Source: Tyto alba (Eukaryota > Chordata > Aves > Strigiformes > Tytonidae). From it: a DNA stretch of 64,000 bases. The stretch lies in assembly GCF_018691265.1 (NCBI RefSeq), contig NW_024881316.1, positions 26,203,819-26,267,818 of the forward strand, written 5' to 3'. Below the pieces are notes generated by a model. The model ran no database searches, was not told the origin of the DNA, and saw only the letters and a list, made by a program, of their open reading frames with translations. This document shows positions 42,721 through 57,300 of this stretch, piece after piece (position 1 is the first letter of the stretch; each line of letters opens with the position of its first letter). Both the position numbers and the translations under genes were made by a program.

Positions 42721-45700
42721 CTTAGGTGCACCTTAAAAAGTCTTTTAGTGTTGCTTGGTGATACAATTGACACCAAAAATTTCAGACAACTTTCCTACTA
42801 AACAGATGATAACATTATCTTGATTGTTGGTTGTGTGAGTAATTTTTACTCTTAAATACTTTCATTTTTGAGAGCGAGGGAAATTGCTTACCTTTATCAT
42901 CTGTCACCTGAACATATATTACATGTACAGTGTACATAAAGAAGTTTTATAGCAGTCTTTCTATATCTCCCATCTTGTACAAAAAGAGACTCCTTTTTTA
43001 TTTTAGATGATACATTTTGAATTGACATAATTACGTACAGAAGCCCTGCTGATCAGCATCCATAAATTCTGTATATACATGACTATTGCAAAAGCTCCTA
43101 GTCAGAGATCAGTCAGTTCCCTTTGCTTATATTCCGACAGTAAGCTAATAATTAAATTACAGCCTTTAGAAAATTTGCAGCTGGACTTCTCAATAATAAG
43201 AAAACCCAGTTGTCAAAATCCAGCCCCTTTTGAAATTTGTTACTGTATATCCTTGCTGTGTGTTTTTTCAGTTTCTATATAACTGTGATAGATAACTTTT
43301 TAATTAGTACATAATTAAAGACTGCTTCTTTGTTTTACAGAGGAAAAACATATTTTAACTGTTAACTGGTAAATTAAAGGAAAAAAAGCTTTATAAAGCA
43401 TAATAACTGGTTTGTCATATTTCTGATGCATGTAAATCATGTTCTCTTATTGTTATCTGGTAATTATCTGCGTCTCTTAACTGAGTCTTGTGATTATTGT
43501 CTGTATGATCATAGTCTGGTTTTGGGTATCCTGTGCTGGATCAGAATGTAACGATTATGGGACAGATACAGCATCATAAATGTACAGGCATTTGAGAGGA
43601 ACTCTGCAGTTTCTCTGCTCTGAATTTCTGCAATGGAAACTCAGCATCCTCTCCTCCGTGAGCCAGACACACACAATTAATTCTACTCATAAAACAAATT
43701 TTGTAAACAAGCATTCTCATAATCTTGCAGGTCCCGAATATTACTTAGAGACTTTCCTCAGTTTTCACCCTGTTTGTATTCACAAAAGCATCTGCTGACA
43801 TTATTAAGGGCCTTGGGTTTTGACAGTGATGTTTTTCCCACTTAACGGAGGCTAAAATATACTTCTGCTGAAGTCCCAGGTTATTCCTGTGCTCATAATT
43901 TCATTTGAGTGCTCATCTCCATTTAACTCAATGAATTTATTAAGAAAAATAACTAGTCATTGACTAACTGACTGGAAGTGCATATGAGAGTGACACTGAT
44001 CATAAGGGAAGTGAAGATAAATTTTAATAATAGGCTCAATATGAACTTGGCAGGGAACAGCACCCATAGAAGACTTCTTACTGTTGACTGTCTATTCTTT
44101 TCACTGATTTATCAATGTTGTCTTCCATCTGCAGACCTCATGTATTGTTGCTGTCTTTCAGAAAAAAGATAATTGAAAAAAAAAAAGTTCTTTCCTTATC
44201 TCCCACTCCCCCAATGCACACCTACGCACTGTGGTTTTCTTTGCAGAATCTACTATGACCAGTGTCAGAAAGAAAAGCAAAATGGCAAAGAAAAGAACAG
44301 ATGCCAATATCAGACTGCATGTTTTTCTTAGTTGCTGACAGGTTTGTTCTCTAGGCTTCTGAAGTTAAATATGCATAAGGCGGCCATAAATAACAAAATT
44401 ATGATGAATTTTAATGCAAATTAGTAGACACTATTTAAAAATCCAATTAATATTTTTAATTTATTGAGATAGTTATTTAATTAATGAATTAGAGAAAAAA
44501 TATGTTATAGGACTGATTGTTGAGTACATTAAAGTTAACTCTGATAAAAACCACACAGAACCTATTCTTAAAACTTGTAGCATTTGAATACTGAAGTTAA
44601 CGGTCCCATAGGTATAATTTTTTTAAAAAACAACAAATTTTATCAGGCTTTGTTTAGACTATTGAATTACAGAACAGTAAAACATATTTTAAATTAATAA
44701 TTGAAATAATGAAAAATAGGCGGGCACAATAATCTCACTGATCCAAAAGAATTTTTATTTATAAGGGTTCTTTGAAATATATCTCTAGGTATTAATGTTT
44801 CAATTACTGAAAACATGGCCTCCTAAATACTGTCCACAAAAATGCCTTTAAAGTATGTCTGCGTATCCATTTTTACATTTCAACACAACTTCCAGCTGAT
44901 CATACCTCTCTCAAAACAGTACAATGAGGGTTTAATTTCTTTTAGTTTTCCCATGTAATTTTAAAGCAACTTTCATCACTTTCTTTGTCTTCGATTGTGT
45001 TATTTTGATGAAAGTGAATTTTATCTCTCACTTTCCACAATGATGGAATGACATAAAGATTTTCTCAATCGCCTTTTCCTTACCCCTGGAAGTTAGCTAT
45101 GTTATTGACTGTTTGGGCAAGGAAAACCTTTCATATTCATAGTCTTCACAAACTGAATAGCAAGAACATTGTAGGGTGCATGGGGTGAGGAGGTGAGAAC
45201 CAAAGAATAATGGCAAGAATGAAGAGAAAGTGGGGGAAACAAGAAACAATCCATTAAAAAGTTTATAGGTATGCTAAGCCATGCATTTAGGCACATATGC
45301 CTAATTTAACTCCTGCACTGAAAGACTCTAATTTAGTATAGAAATTGTCTCTCCACATGTGTCAGGTAGCTCAGGACTGGTTTTGTCCTATGTCATTGCA
45401 GAATATATGGCTGAATATTAATTTTGATTCAAACTGTATGAGCATGGAAAATCTGGTTAAGAAAACCCCATTTGTAGTAGAACAAATGTATTATTAATGA
45501 CAGGTAGGAATATTTTTATGTAAAATTGTTCATAGAATCTTATTTAACTTTGATGCATCTTTCACCTGAAATAGCCAGCAACAGATAGGTTAGGGAATTC
45601 ACTTGAGAAGTACAGAAATCCAGATTTAATCTCCTGAGGTGCCTGGTTGAAATGAAGGGCTTGATGGTGATGTCTGTCTGAGTCTCACTGTTTCCTTTTG

Positions 45701-46643
45701 GAGCTGTTCTCCTTTATCCAAGTTAATTAATAATTTATTATATTCAGAAGGAAGCAGAGATTTGGTGCCATATTCCACTGACTAAGGATTCTTTGGGAGT
45801 GTGAGACTGATTGCTCCTATGCTTTTATCAGGTAAGGTGTAGATTTGAACCACATCAGGTGTCCTGGCCACCAAGCAATAGACTACTTCATGGTTGGATT
45901 TGTCTTTGTTTTTTAAGAAAGACTGTGCAAGGTCTGATGTGTAATGGTAAAATGGACTTAAATACCACTTTTACTTTTTTGTGGTTGTTGTGAGATGGAG
46001 AAACTCTTTTGCATTGTGTAATTACCTGCAAAAACTCCTAACTTTAAAAATCCTTTATGCCTGAAATGTATTGCATTTTCTAATTGAATGAGTCCAAACA
46101 GTCTCTGGGTTACAACCCTCCTGTTGCTTGCTGAAGGGTCAAGTCTAATGCTGTCAAAGTCATTGTGAGCACTTCTCCTTCCTAGTCACCAAATGAGCCT
46201 AGGAAGTTGGGAAGCAGGTATCCCAAGAATCTCACTAAACATTTGGAGTAGTAGGCCCTTCATGAGTTTACCTTTCTGTTCTGTGTATTGATCTGTTTTT
46301 CCCACAGAAACAGACAATTAATTTATTCTACCCTTAGTGAGCATCTTACCTTATCACTCTCAGTTTCCCTTATAGTCAATCCAGAAAAACAGGCAATTTT
46401 AGAATAATTTTTCTAATTTATGTCACACATCGGTTTTAGGTTGAGATGAATTATAGCACAGAAATGCTTATTGTCTTCATACATCATAAATATTTAATAT
46501 TGAGTAATTTTTATTAAATATTCTACCTGTCATAAGGGGTATATCCCATGCTTTCCTTGGGGTTCCTTATTTTGAAGAGCAAGTGCAGTAAATAAGAGAT
46601 ACCTCGGAGAACTTTCTGTCTCAGTTTTCAATATCAGGAACCC

Positions 46644-46681
46644 CATTGTATTGTAACTCTAAACATTGTATTGTAACTCTA
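46644..46681. repeat. 20-bp tandem duplication
   Basis: CATTGTATTGTAACTCTAAA at 46644-46663 is repeated at once from 46664 (CATTGTATTGTAACTCTA), with the last bases diverging. Confidence 0.9.
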
Positions 46682-47376
46682 TATGTACCAAGAAAATCTG
46701 GTAAACTTCTAAGCCTATTAGAAGCTGCTTTTCCTTTTTTCTCCTTCCCCTCCCTTCTCCTTAATCATCATGAAGGACTATTTCTGACTGATACACGGGT
46801 CACTATGTAGGAAGAGATGGGAAGGAATTTTTTCATATATTCTTAAACAGGTTGCCATGTCCAGTTTATATAAGTTCAGATATATATAATATTTTACTGT
46901 AGGCACTCTGAGGCACTTCTGAGGACCTCTGTAAAAACACATAGTGAGACATTTATATAGCCTTAAAAGAAAAGTTAATTTCTATGACATATTCTGGATT
47001 TATTATAGGCTTCCAAGAAAATGTTACTGTCAGATATGACCAAAAAGATGTGTTTTGCAGTTAGTAGTCAAATACAAAGGTGTTCTTTATTTCACTTCCT
47101 GGAGGCGTTTTCCACATTCACCATGAGAGATCTGATCAAATGCAATCTCTAGACTGTGTAGATATTTATATATATATTTTACATAAAGAGCTGGCTTCAT
47201 TACTGCTTGTTTTACCTTTATGATACATTTATTTTTTAAAAAATCTCTTACAGAAATGCAAAGCAGGTGGCAACATAACCTTGGCAGCTGTTTTCCTTCT
47301 GTGTCTCACACTTCCTGCATTACATTCATCATTACTTTAGTTATGTGAATCACCTTCCTAACTTCCATCAAATTAA

Positions 47377-47508
47377 ATTTTATTTTATTTTATTTTATTT
47401 TATTTTATTTTATTTTATTTTATTTTATTTTATTTTATTTTATTTTATTTTATTTTATTTTATTTTATTTTATTTTATTTTATTTTATTTTATTTTATTT
47501 TATTTTAC
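47377..47508. repeat. (TTTTA)n pentanucleotide array, long and pure
   Basis: About 26 uninterrupted TTTTA units over about 132 bp with no visible interruption. It is the longest simple repeat in the window. Confidence 0.97.
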
Positions 47509-50500
47509 TAGAAAATCATGTAAAAGACAGTTTTCCAGTAAAGTTTGCACCTTTTTTCATACCAGATTTGTTGGTGCAATTAAAATTAGATGAGCTTCTT
47601 AGGACAAGAATCTTGTCTTCTGACATCTCTGTTAAATGTTACGTCCACTGCCAGTATGTTGTAATGTATTTAATGAAGAAGAAACAGAGGCTGGTTGGTT
47701 TAATGTGAGATCACTGTTCTTATGCTTGGTGGGTTCCTGTATGATAAAAGAGAGTTCTTAAGAGGTGAATATGCAAATTTTGTGTCTGGTGGCCTATTAA
47801 TACACACCTTGTTAAGGAGCAAAATTTGTGGGAGATACTGAGTATTTCAGATCTATACTATCTTTTACTAAAAAATTGTAACACTTTGGTGTTATAATTT
47901 TGAGAGCTTCCCTCACAATTTTTCTTTCTCAGAAAGGAAACTGAGATAAGATCCTTACTTCATCCATGATGACGAAATAATGGGGTAGGGATTCCCAAGA
48001 GAATCTTGTAGGGATTTCCCTGGAACATGTGCTCAGAGATTTAAGGTGAAGAGGAGAGACATCCTCGTCTCATAGTTTATGAATTAGCCATGATAAAATT
48101 GATTCAACTTTCCAATTAAAAACATAGGGTTTTTCTTTATACTTAAGGTGCCATATGTTAGAAAATTAAATCAAAAATTCTTTTGTGACAGTGAATACAG
48201 TGATTTGTATACTTTTTTGAAAATCTGCCTTAATTTTTTTATTAAATGGAAGACGGTTACATATTATCTAACAGCAGAAATTAGAAAAAATATTTACCCT
48301 ATTGTGGAGGGGAAATACTGTGGTAATCATTGATTAGTAGCATCACTTCATGTAGCAAGAGGTGAAGAGTTATAGGGGTGTTATGGAATCATAGTTAAAA
48401 TTTATAAAACAGTAAATTGTTTTAAAAGGTAAATATTCCTTCTTTTTATTATGACAGAAGTGCTGACTAGAAAAAATAGTGATATTGGATGAAAATATGT
48501 TTTAAATACAGTCTAATGCATTATTACTTTGAGGAATTAATTCCGTAGGGTTTTAGTTAGAGTAAAGTACAGTTCATGTGTGATATTAAATATGTGAGAC
48601 AAACATGTACAGCCAAGTTAAAAATATCAAGGGAAATGGTAAAGCGACCATCATTTCATACAAGTTAGACAAACCACAGTGTTGGGAAATAAACATTTTA
48701 GTCTATATGTATCATATTTGGGTTTATATGTCATGTCTTTCAAAGGCTGATAGCAGACAACAAATACCATTGTAAATTAATCAGATTGCTAACTTTTGTT
48801 TGAAAATATATTTTCAGGAAATTATGAAACCAAATAGTGGTGCTATTGTTCATATATCAAACTTTTCACCAATCACTTTTATGCTGCACACAATTTTATT
48901 TACTAATTATAATAGCAAAGAGTTAATTTTAAAAAAGTATATATTTTTCATAGCTTTGCTTTTTATTGAAAGAGTTAAAGTACTGAAAAGGAGCTTTAAA
49001 ACAATGGCAAAGTAACCTTGAATTTTCACACACAGTCACTGAATAAGGTTATCATCTCTCTGTACAGTAAAAACGATATACTCTTTGGAGCTTAGAAATT
49101 GCAGAGTGGAGTCCTTCAGTAAATGTTCCCCAGCACAGAGAACATGAGGCTCTTACCTGACATCTGAGAAGAAAACCTCTTCTCCCCCAGCCTTTGCTTC
49201 ATCTTTTTTTTCCTGTAGAAATCATGGATAATGGATGAAACTAAGAAAAGGCTCCCTTTTCTTATAAAGATAAAACACCAAGCCATCAAAATTTCCATTG
49301 TGTGCTACAAGCATGAAAGAGCCAATTAAGCGTTACAAGTAAACACAAGGATCATGAATAAGATCTTTTCTTTGTTTGTTTGTTTCTTTTTAATGTTTTA
49401 GGGCCTTTAGCCAAATATTCTGATGTCATGCTGTGTGAAAAAGATGTTAGTTTCTCTGCTTGCTGTGAGATGTTCCAAGTTTGGAAGAGGTTCCCACTAA
49501 AAAAAAAAAAAAAATGAAGGAATACATTACCATGAATAACTCAACGCTCTCTAGTATGAAAAGAAAAACAAGTTATTTACATGTAAAATAAAAAAAAAAT
49601 TACACTCCAGCCGTGAACAAGTTCCTAATATCAGATTGAAAAGGGGCCAATTTTAGGCTCATGCATGGGAAGTTTGCATGTGAATTCCTTACTTATAATG
49701 AAGGCAGTTGATCGCAGCATTCAATGCACAGTGACCTACCAGTGCATACACTGACATCTGTGATAGAAACAAAATTATACGATTGTCTAGCAAATTGAAT
49801 TTTAAACTTGATATTGGTTAAATATCTTATTAGTAAAGACTAAGATAGTGGGTATTCAGTGCCATTTTAGAAGACGTGTAAATAAAACCTTGTAACAAGA
49901 GTGGAAACTGTGGCTTCAAGGAAATGTTCCGAGATCCAGTTTTGGAATGCACTAGTGGCTGCACAGCAGTGACCAAAGTTGGAAAGGCCCTTAGAGCAGT
50001 GTGACAGATAGTGCCACTGTCTGCCTATTGTCCAGAGGCTCCACAGCTGGTCTGTGTCCAGATTATTTTTTTAAATCCGAGGTTTCCTGAAGCTTTTGTT
50101 TCCATCTACTGGAAGAAACTCCTTTGTCGCAACTTGAGGCTTATATGGCCCCTTTTATATTTTACCTATATTTTTTTCCTGGTATTTTTCTAGATTTCCC
50201 ACCATGATCTTCCCACATCTGCCAAAATAAAACTTGCCTCATGCACTAATACTGATTTGTCATTTTTGTTAAGAGAGGGAATCTTTGAAACATGAGCATT
50301 GTGTCAGCAATTAAGATGTGGACTTGGAGAAAAGCTGAAAGATAATGCATTTGCGTGGACACAAACCAGGTCTGTGAAACTCAGAATTAAATAAAGAACA
50401 TTGCTGTCTGTAATTTTCAAAGAGGCTTAGCATTCAGCAGCCATAAAGCAAAAAAACTCTGCAGACACACAGGATTTCTCTTGCAAAAAGTTAGAGAAGA

Positions 50501-53500
50501 AACTATTTTATTTGCAAACTAGTCTTTCGGAATCTATCTTTCTTTGAATGTTTACTCCAGTGATGACACTTGGGAGGAAATGGAAAAACACCAAATACAT
50601 ATGAAAGGCACAGTTAATTCAAATAAATTTTGATGGGGATCTTAGGGAAGGTTTAGTTTAAAATATACAAAGCATTCAAAGACCATGTTTTCTACATTAA
50701 AGAAATTCATAATAGAAGGGTTCCATGGGAAAAATAGAAAGCCACAGCCAGGAATTCTGAATCCCCCTTAAAATGTTTCTTCTGAAATCCTCATTTTCAA
50801 ATGCTGCGCTTCTCCCACTCCTAAATTGAGAAATAACAGAGGAGCAGAAGGACGGTGTGTTATATTTATCATAGGACTACATTATACAACAGATCAAAGA
50901 AAATATGAAATGCCAAAGAAACTAGAAAGAGGAGATGCAGTTCCTGTGGATTTAATTAAATAAATAATTTGTGCAATTATTGTATTATATATTTTAAATT
51001 TTAAAATAAAGCACTAATTTCTAACATTATAATAAGGAGCACAGTGTTTTGTTTTATAAAAGCTAGTTTTCAAAGCTATTCAGCATATTTGGCAGCTTTT
51101 TACTAACTGTTCCATCTTGCTTTCATAGTAGTCTTGTCCTCATTTATTTTTTGTTGCTGCAACCATCAATCATAGGTTCTCTCTTTCTTTTCATAAAGAC
51201 TTTGCCAAAAGGATAGCTTGTCAACTTTAGCATTTCAAGATATAGAGCACAGAAAGGGAAAATTATTTTAATATTGTAAATTCTTTAGTTATTAGCACTG
51301 TTCCACTATTTTCTCTTTGTGTTTCAAATCTTCTGTCTTGTCACCAATGGAGAGAGGATTTTTTCTGCACCCAGACTGAATAAGTCTTTTCAAGCCTATA
51401 AGCACAAGATAGAGCTGATATTATCTTCTTCTCAAGAATGTGTTAACCCATTCTTGCCTATAAGCTTCAATTTCCTTTGCTCAGAGTGTTGTTCATATGT
51501 AGAAAGACTCTGCCTAAAAGGAGGATGAATATGCTTAACTAAAGCTTCAGTTAAAGCTATCTATCTCGTTTCCTGGCAGTGACATTTTAGAAATAAATTT
51601 ATGACTTTAAAATTGCTTATTTTGCTTATTTTACATATTTAATATAACTAGGGGCATTTAACATCACTTTGTGGATGTGACTGATGATGTATACTGGTAC
51701 AATATTGATAAGAGCAGACAGAGTTTGAGTTATTAAATATACAATTTCAGGTTTAATTATAATAAGAAATTTATATAATGGCCTTATGCTTGATTTTTCA
51801 AGTGGACACTATAAAGATGAATCCAATAAAACATCTTTGTCTGTTTTAATAGTCCTTACTGGCTGTATTTCCATGCTGTATTGATTAGTATGAAGGCTTA
51901 ATAAAGTTTATTCATTGCAGAATTGGATTAAAAAGTCTTCACTTGTTATTATATTACCTCTTTCAAATTTTATATCTGAAATCTTTCTTTTATTTGGTCA
52001 GGCATTTCAATATTTCAGAAAACTGTATTTAATGTGAGAAAAAAACCTGTGGAGAGAATAACTCCATTATATGGTGTAGTATATGCTACATTACTTAATG
52101 AATGCACCTAAAAAGCAACATATATCAGAAATCCCAAAGTAAGTTGCCTGAAACATACTTGGTTGGGGTCATTTTAACTCATTGTTTTCTTCAAAGAATG
52201 GAAATTTCACATTCAGTCTATCGTAATTCAGTGTGAATTGAAGTAAAAACCTCAGTCAGACAGATTGGTCTTAGAAGCAGGAGACTTCCTAAGAGATTTT
52301 TCTATTTTTTAAAAATATCACTAAATCTCTGGTTTATTGTTTGTGAAAAATAATGTTTTCATTAATAGGTGTTCTCTTAATAAATGCTTTAATGTTTATA
52401 GGATTGGCAGAAGTCTGAGTGGAAGCTGTAGAAGTGTAAAATATTTTTGGTATGGGCAAGTAAACTAATTTTATTGTTCCTTATCTTGGCAAAAGAGCTC
52501 TGAGATCCTGTTTTCAGAGTTCTCACATTCTTTTACTGTTTTCAGAAAACTCTTTTCAAATGCTAGGTCTGCAAATCTGTATTTTCTGAGTACCTTTTAA
52601 CTTTATTTATGCTAAAGGTTTTAGAGCCTTGGGACCATTATCCAAGGGAAGCAAGCTGCCAGCACATGTGGAGTTTCCACAGATCGGCAGTAAGGCAGTC
52701 TAGTATGTGCTAAATCAAGTCTTTTGTTTGTAATTGTAAAGACAGATCCAATGAAGGCAGCTGTAGTAACACTAAAGTGACGTTTATGGGCAATAAAAGA
52801 CACACTTTGACGTAACACCTTGTAGATCTGTGAACGGAGGAAATAAAGTGGATATAGAGCAGTGAGTATATTACCTCACAGCAAACAAACGCATACAGAA
52901 GAGGTGTTGGGACAGGCTACAATGTGTACTTGTGTATAGGATGATGAAGAGACGAGCATGTCACTGGAAAATATCTTCCCCTTGCCTCAGGGAGTCATGG
53001 AAATTTTGCTCTGGCCTGCTACCTCCTAGCGTTCGCAGTGCCCTGATACTTACAGAGGAAAGACTTCATTTTCTGAGGCCATCACGAAAATAGGCGAATA
53101 TTTGGATCTCATAGTTCTCTTTTCCTCCACCACAACTACTTCAACTGTTCGTGCTTCTTACATCTCAGCAAAGACATCTGATTAGAAATAGAGATGCTGT
53201 GAGACTGAATGATCCCTGAGACATGCTGGACATACTCCACTGTATTGGGATTGACTATATATTTTCTGTAATCCCAGAGGGAAATAATCCTTGTGTTTTA
53301 GTTAATCACATCAGGTTTATGCTGGAGTGAATTTCAGAGCCAAGTTCAGAGCAGAACTGCAGAGTCCACTGATATAATCGAAGGCAACATGGATTTGTTT
53401 GAAACAGTTTTGAGGGAAACTTGGTAAGAAGCTGTCAGGTCTGCTACTGTGAACATGGGGCTGGGAAAGAAACAACTGCATGCAAAGCATATGGTACAGT

Positions 53501-54335
53501 GCTACCAAGGTTTTCAGTCTTATGAAATCAACACATCACATTCAGGGATTAATTTTTGGATGGCACTATTGTGAAGAATCACTCAAATCTTTTCTATCCA
53601 CAGTGATTAAATCTGTAACATTCTAGTTTTAAAACTTTTGTGAATAGAACCTTAGAGAAAACAGGATGCTCCCTCTCACCCCAAATAAAATAAGAAATAA
53701 CAGCCCAAAGTTAAAAACCTCAGAGAAATAAACGTTGTTTGGTATTTTCTGTGTGGACTTTGTGACAGCAAGGAGAAAGGGGAGGCTTGTATTTCTTGCA
53801 GATCAAGGTTATGTCCATGTGTTTTTTTATTGTGAGTAGGGGTAAGGTAGTCTGAGGGATAAGGCAGAAACAAAGAGAAAGCAGTAAAGATGTAGACTAG
53901 ATCTACAGCACAGTATTAGTAAACTCCTAGCAACACCCATTAGCCTTGCTTGAAATACCTGAATACTGCTAATCACCTATTATGAAACCCTTTCAAATTC
54001 TCTATCAAATTGGGGAAGAAAATACTGCTTCCACAAAAGTTTTATTATTTAAGACTTATTTACAGGTTACAAAACCAAATTCTTTAGCCTTCTCTAAACT
54101 ATGGACTAAGGGAAGTACCTTAGCTCAGTTATAATAGCACAAGAAATGAGCCAAATGGACAGATGGACTCCTGGGAGTTGTCTCTTTAGTTCTCTTGGAG
54201 GAATTTAATAAGGAGAATCAATAAGTATTCAGATTTTGAGATTCAAGTTGCTTTCCCCTAACACTACAGCAGTGATACATAAGTGTTCTATTAATTCATG
54301 GTGTTTGTTTGGTTTGTTTTTGTTTTTATGTTTTG

Positions 54336-54361
54336 CTTTTTGTTTTGTTTTGTTTTGTTTT
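54336..54361. repeat. (TTTTG)n short array
   Basis: About four to five TTTTG units at the end of a G/T-rich tract that begins near 54305. Confidence 0.8.
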
Positions 54362-57300
54362 TCCTGAAAGTTAGCATCTGGTTCTTTTTGTCATCATATT
54401 TAAATTATTTTCTTGTAAGTATATAATATACCCTTTTTTAGAGGACAAAAATCAATAAAAATATGAGAAGTTAGCCTCTTACCTGAATTGGATAAACACC
54501 ACCAGGTGCATGAACAGGGTGACTGAGTTAAACAAAGGGTTTGTGAACTGAATAACCACACTAATAGAGTTATCTTTAATTGGAATGACAAACATTTCTT
54601 CAGTGGTTTTAGTGGCTGATCATTTCCTGGATGAGGCAGGAAACATGGCAGTTTATGTCTTTGTCTCCTAATTTTGTAGTGAAATCCATGTGTAAAACAA
54701 ATAATGACATAAATTACATTTAAAGTGTCCAATTTTAGCATGCAAAATTACATGCAGGAAATCAAAGTGCATTTGTTAAATAAAGCAAATCTCCCCTTCC
54801 CATCTTCAACCATTTTACCTTAATTTTGATTATTCTTTCATTCTTCTGCTTGTTTCTCTTTCTACTGTAATCAAGTTATTCATAGATGTAAATTGATTTT
54901 AAAGTAATATGAATCTAAACTAAAGCCCAAAGTACATAGTAAGCATTTATTTGTCTCCTCTACAATTGGCAGCTTCTTACTTAGGGCAAATTTCAGTCTT
55001 TACTGATTCAAACAATCAATCTCCCTTGACCACTGCAAGGTAGAACACAAAAGAAGTAGAGATTGATTGTATTAGAGCTCATCAGCCCAGAAAAATTTGG
55101 GTATGCTAAATCACAGTGTGAATTTAGAGCATTCACTACTCTATACTAACTAGATGGGTAAGAAGGCTCGGTTTTCTCAAGAAGATTGAAGTTATTAGTT
55201 CATCCTCCCCACATTCAACACTGACAGTATCACATCCCCATGTGATGAGTAGAGTCCAATCTGCTCTACATGGCTTGTCAGCAAGGACAATTAGGTTGTG
55301 CTCAGCGTGGCACTGTGTGTTACTACAAAACTTCCTACTGGTTCAGAGTGTGGGTGGACTACAGCTCTTACCTGTCTGCAAATTACCTTCATAGGCATAA
55401 CGACAGAGTGCCTTTAGGCAAAGGAACTTACTCAAAAAAAAAAGAGTATCTAACATTTGGTTTATAGTAAGAGTGAGAAATCAGTGAAGAATAGCTAGTG
55501 TGCTTAATTTTATTGTGCATTTACATTTATCAGCAGGTAGATAAGTCTTTAGCATATAGTTTCAAGGAATGGTTCAGCTGATATAACTGTATGCTAAGAC
55601 TGGAAAAAGTGGTCCTGGTCCTCCTCTACCCTTAGTTCGCACATGAACACTTTACCACGCTGCCTTGTACCAGCACAGTGACGCATCTAACAAACCTGTA
55701 TAATTCCCTACACTGGCAAAAATCCCTTAGTGATCCTTTTGTCTTTGTTTAAATACTTAAACAAATTTATAATAGACTGAGCAGAATGCCAGTTACCAGC
55801 ATAAGGTAAGAAGGAGCACATGTCATGTAGTAGGTTGAAATTGAAGATATGAGACTATCCCTGTCAGGAGAATCCTATCTGGCTCAATCATATTCTAATC
55901 CATATTCTCCATCTTCAGTAATAGCAGTTTTCATGTTTAGCATTCTCATAAATTCAGAGAGAGTGGTATTAGGATAAGTAATAGAAGTACCAGAAATTAT
56001 CTGACAAACATATTCTCATTGGAAAATGCTGAAAGATGTGTTGTTTGGACTGTTAAATACACTGCAGAAAAATAATAGAGGTTCTAAGACAACCTTTGAA
56101 GATACTGGTTTACAACAGCCTGAGGCAAATGTCATACATCAACTTTCAAACACCTCTTACCTAATGAAATTAATGACTAAAGAAGTGGGTAAACTGGTAT
56201 TGGAGATCTGATTCCCACCAATAAGCTCAATAAGGGGAAGAGAGGGGATTGTTGCTTGTTTATTTTTTTTTCTTGTGAGATGGGGAGCTTTTAGAAAATA
56301 GGTAGAATTTTGGTTGTTTAAAAGGTAATCAAAACTTGGAAACAAGAGTACTTGTAAGAAGCAGTAGCCAGAAGCAAAAGGAACAAACTCTCCTACACAG
56401 GAAATCCCTTCCATACAAGCTTCCCTCCCTACATATTGTAATTAAAAAAAAAAAAAAATCAGGGAAAAGATTGAATTCTCTTCTTAGCTGAGAAGATTCT
56501 TCGGTTTAGAAAAACTTTTAAATTTTCTTGTAAAATTAAAAGGAAAATTCTTTTGCATTTTCATTCCTGCAGAATTTTTTTGCTTTGAATAATTTAGATT
56601 TCCATACAGACCAGAAGTACATTCACTTCTTTTGAAGGTTTCAGTTGATCTTACATAAACAATTCCACTGGTCTTGCTGAAAAATTTAAGTGATAATTGG
56701 TTTGCATTGCTGAGAGATGCAGATCACATGCTCAACAAAAATGTCTTAACTTACCACTTAATGATCTTTTTTATATTTAATTTCTTTACTGTGAAAGTTT
56801 GTATCAACTCATTTCATATATTTCTGAAAAGTTAGTAACAATTCTAAACAGCATGGTCAAATAAAACATCACAAGTAGACTACCTTGAAACTTAAAGATA
56901 TTGCTATAGTGAGAGATGGGGAAACATTTAAGCTGTACCAGATAGTACATAATGTGAGGCTCTCTCCATTACCTTTAGGCTCCACTTGCTAATAATCATT
57001 CTTTTTTTTTGTGGAGGGACCTGACTGAGTACTCTCAGAAGCAGCAGATCCATTACTGAGAAGTGCTTTGAACTGAAATGAATTGCTAGCCATCTTTAAA
57101 TACTAATTTTCTGATATATGACATGGAAACTTTTGTTCTCTGCTCTCTTCATGTGTAGAAAAAGAAGTAAAAGAAGCACCCTGTATCCTCAGGCTTTGGT
57201 TTTGCTTCAAATCTTTGAAGTGTAAACAAAGCTACTTTGAAGTAAATTCTAAAATCTACCCCTTTAAAACAGGTAGAACCTCTAAGCTTTGGTTTTCCTT

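Larger units (their letters stand above)
38226..47376. other. AT-rich intron 2 stretch, no gene seen
   Basis: No exon or RNA gene recognised. It holds one TTTTA array, a possible MIR-like fossil, two acceptor-like sites at 39960 and 40205, a possible recursive splice site at 45832 and a 20-bp tandem duplication. Confidence 0.6.

Noticed and set aside
47345..47593. 82-codon open frame on + strand
   Set aside because: It is the translation of the TTTTA array, a simple repeat.
47666..47715. GAAGAAACAGAGGCTGG segment as a second MIR-like copy
   Set aside because: The similarity is too short and has no second colinear box.
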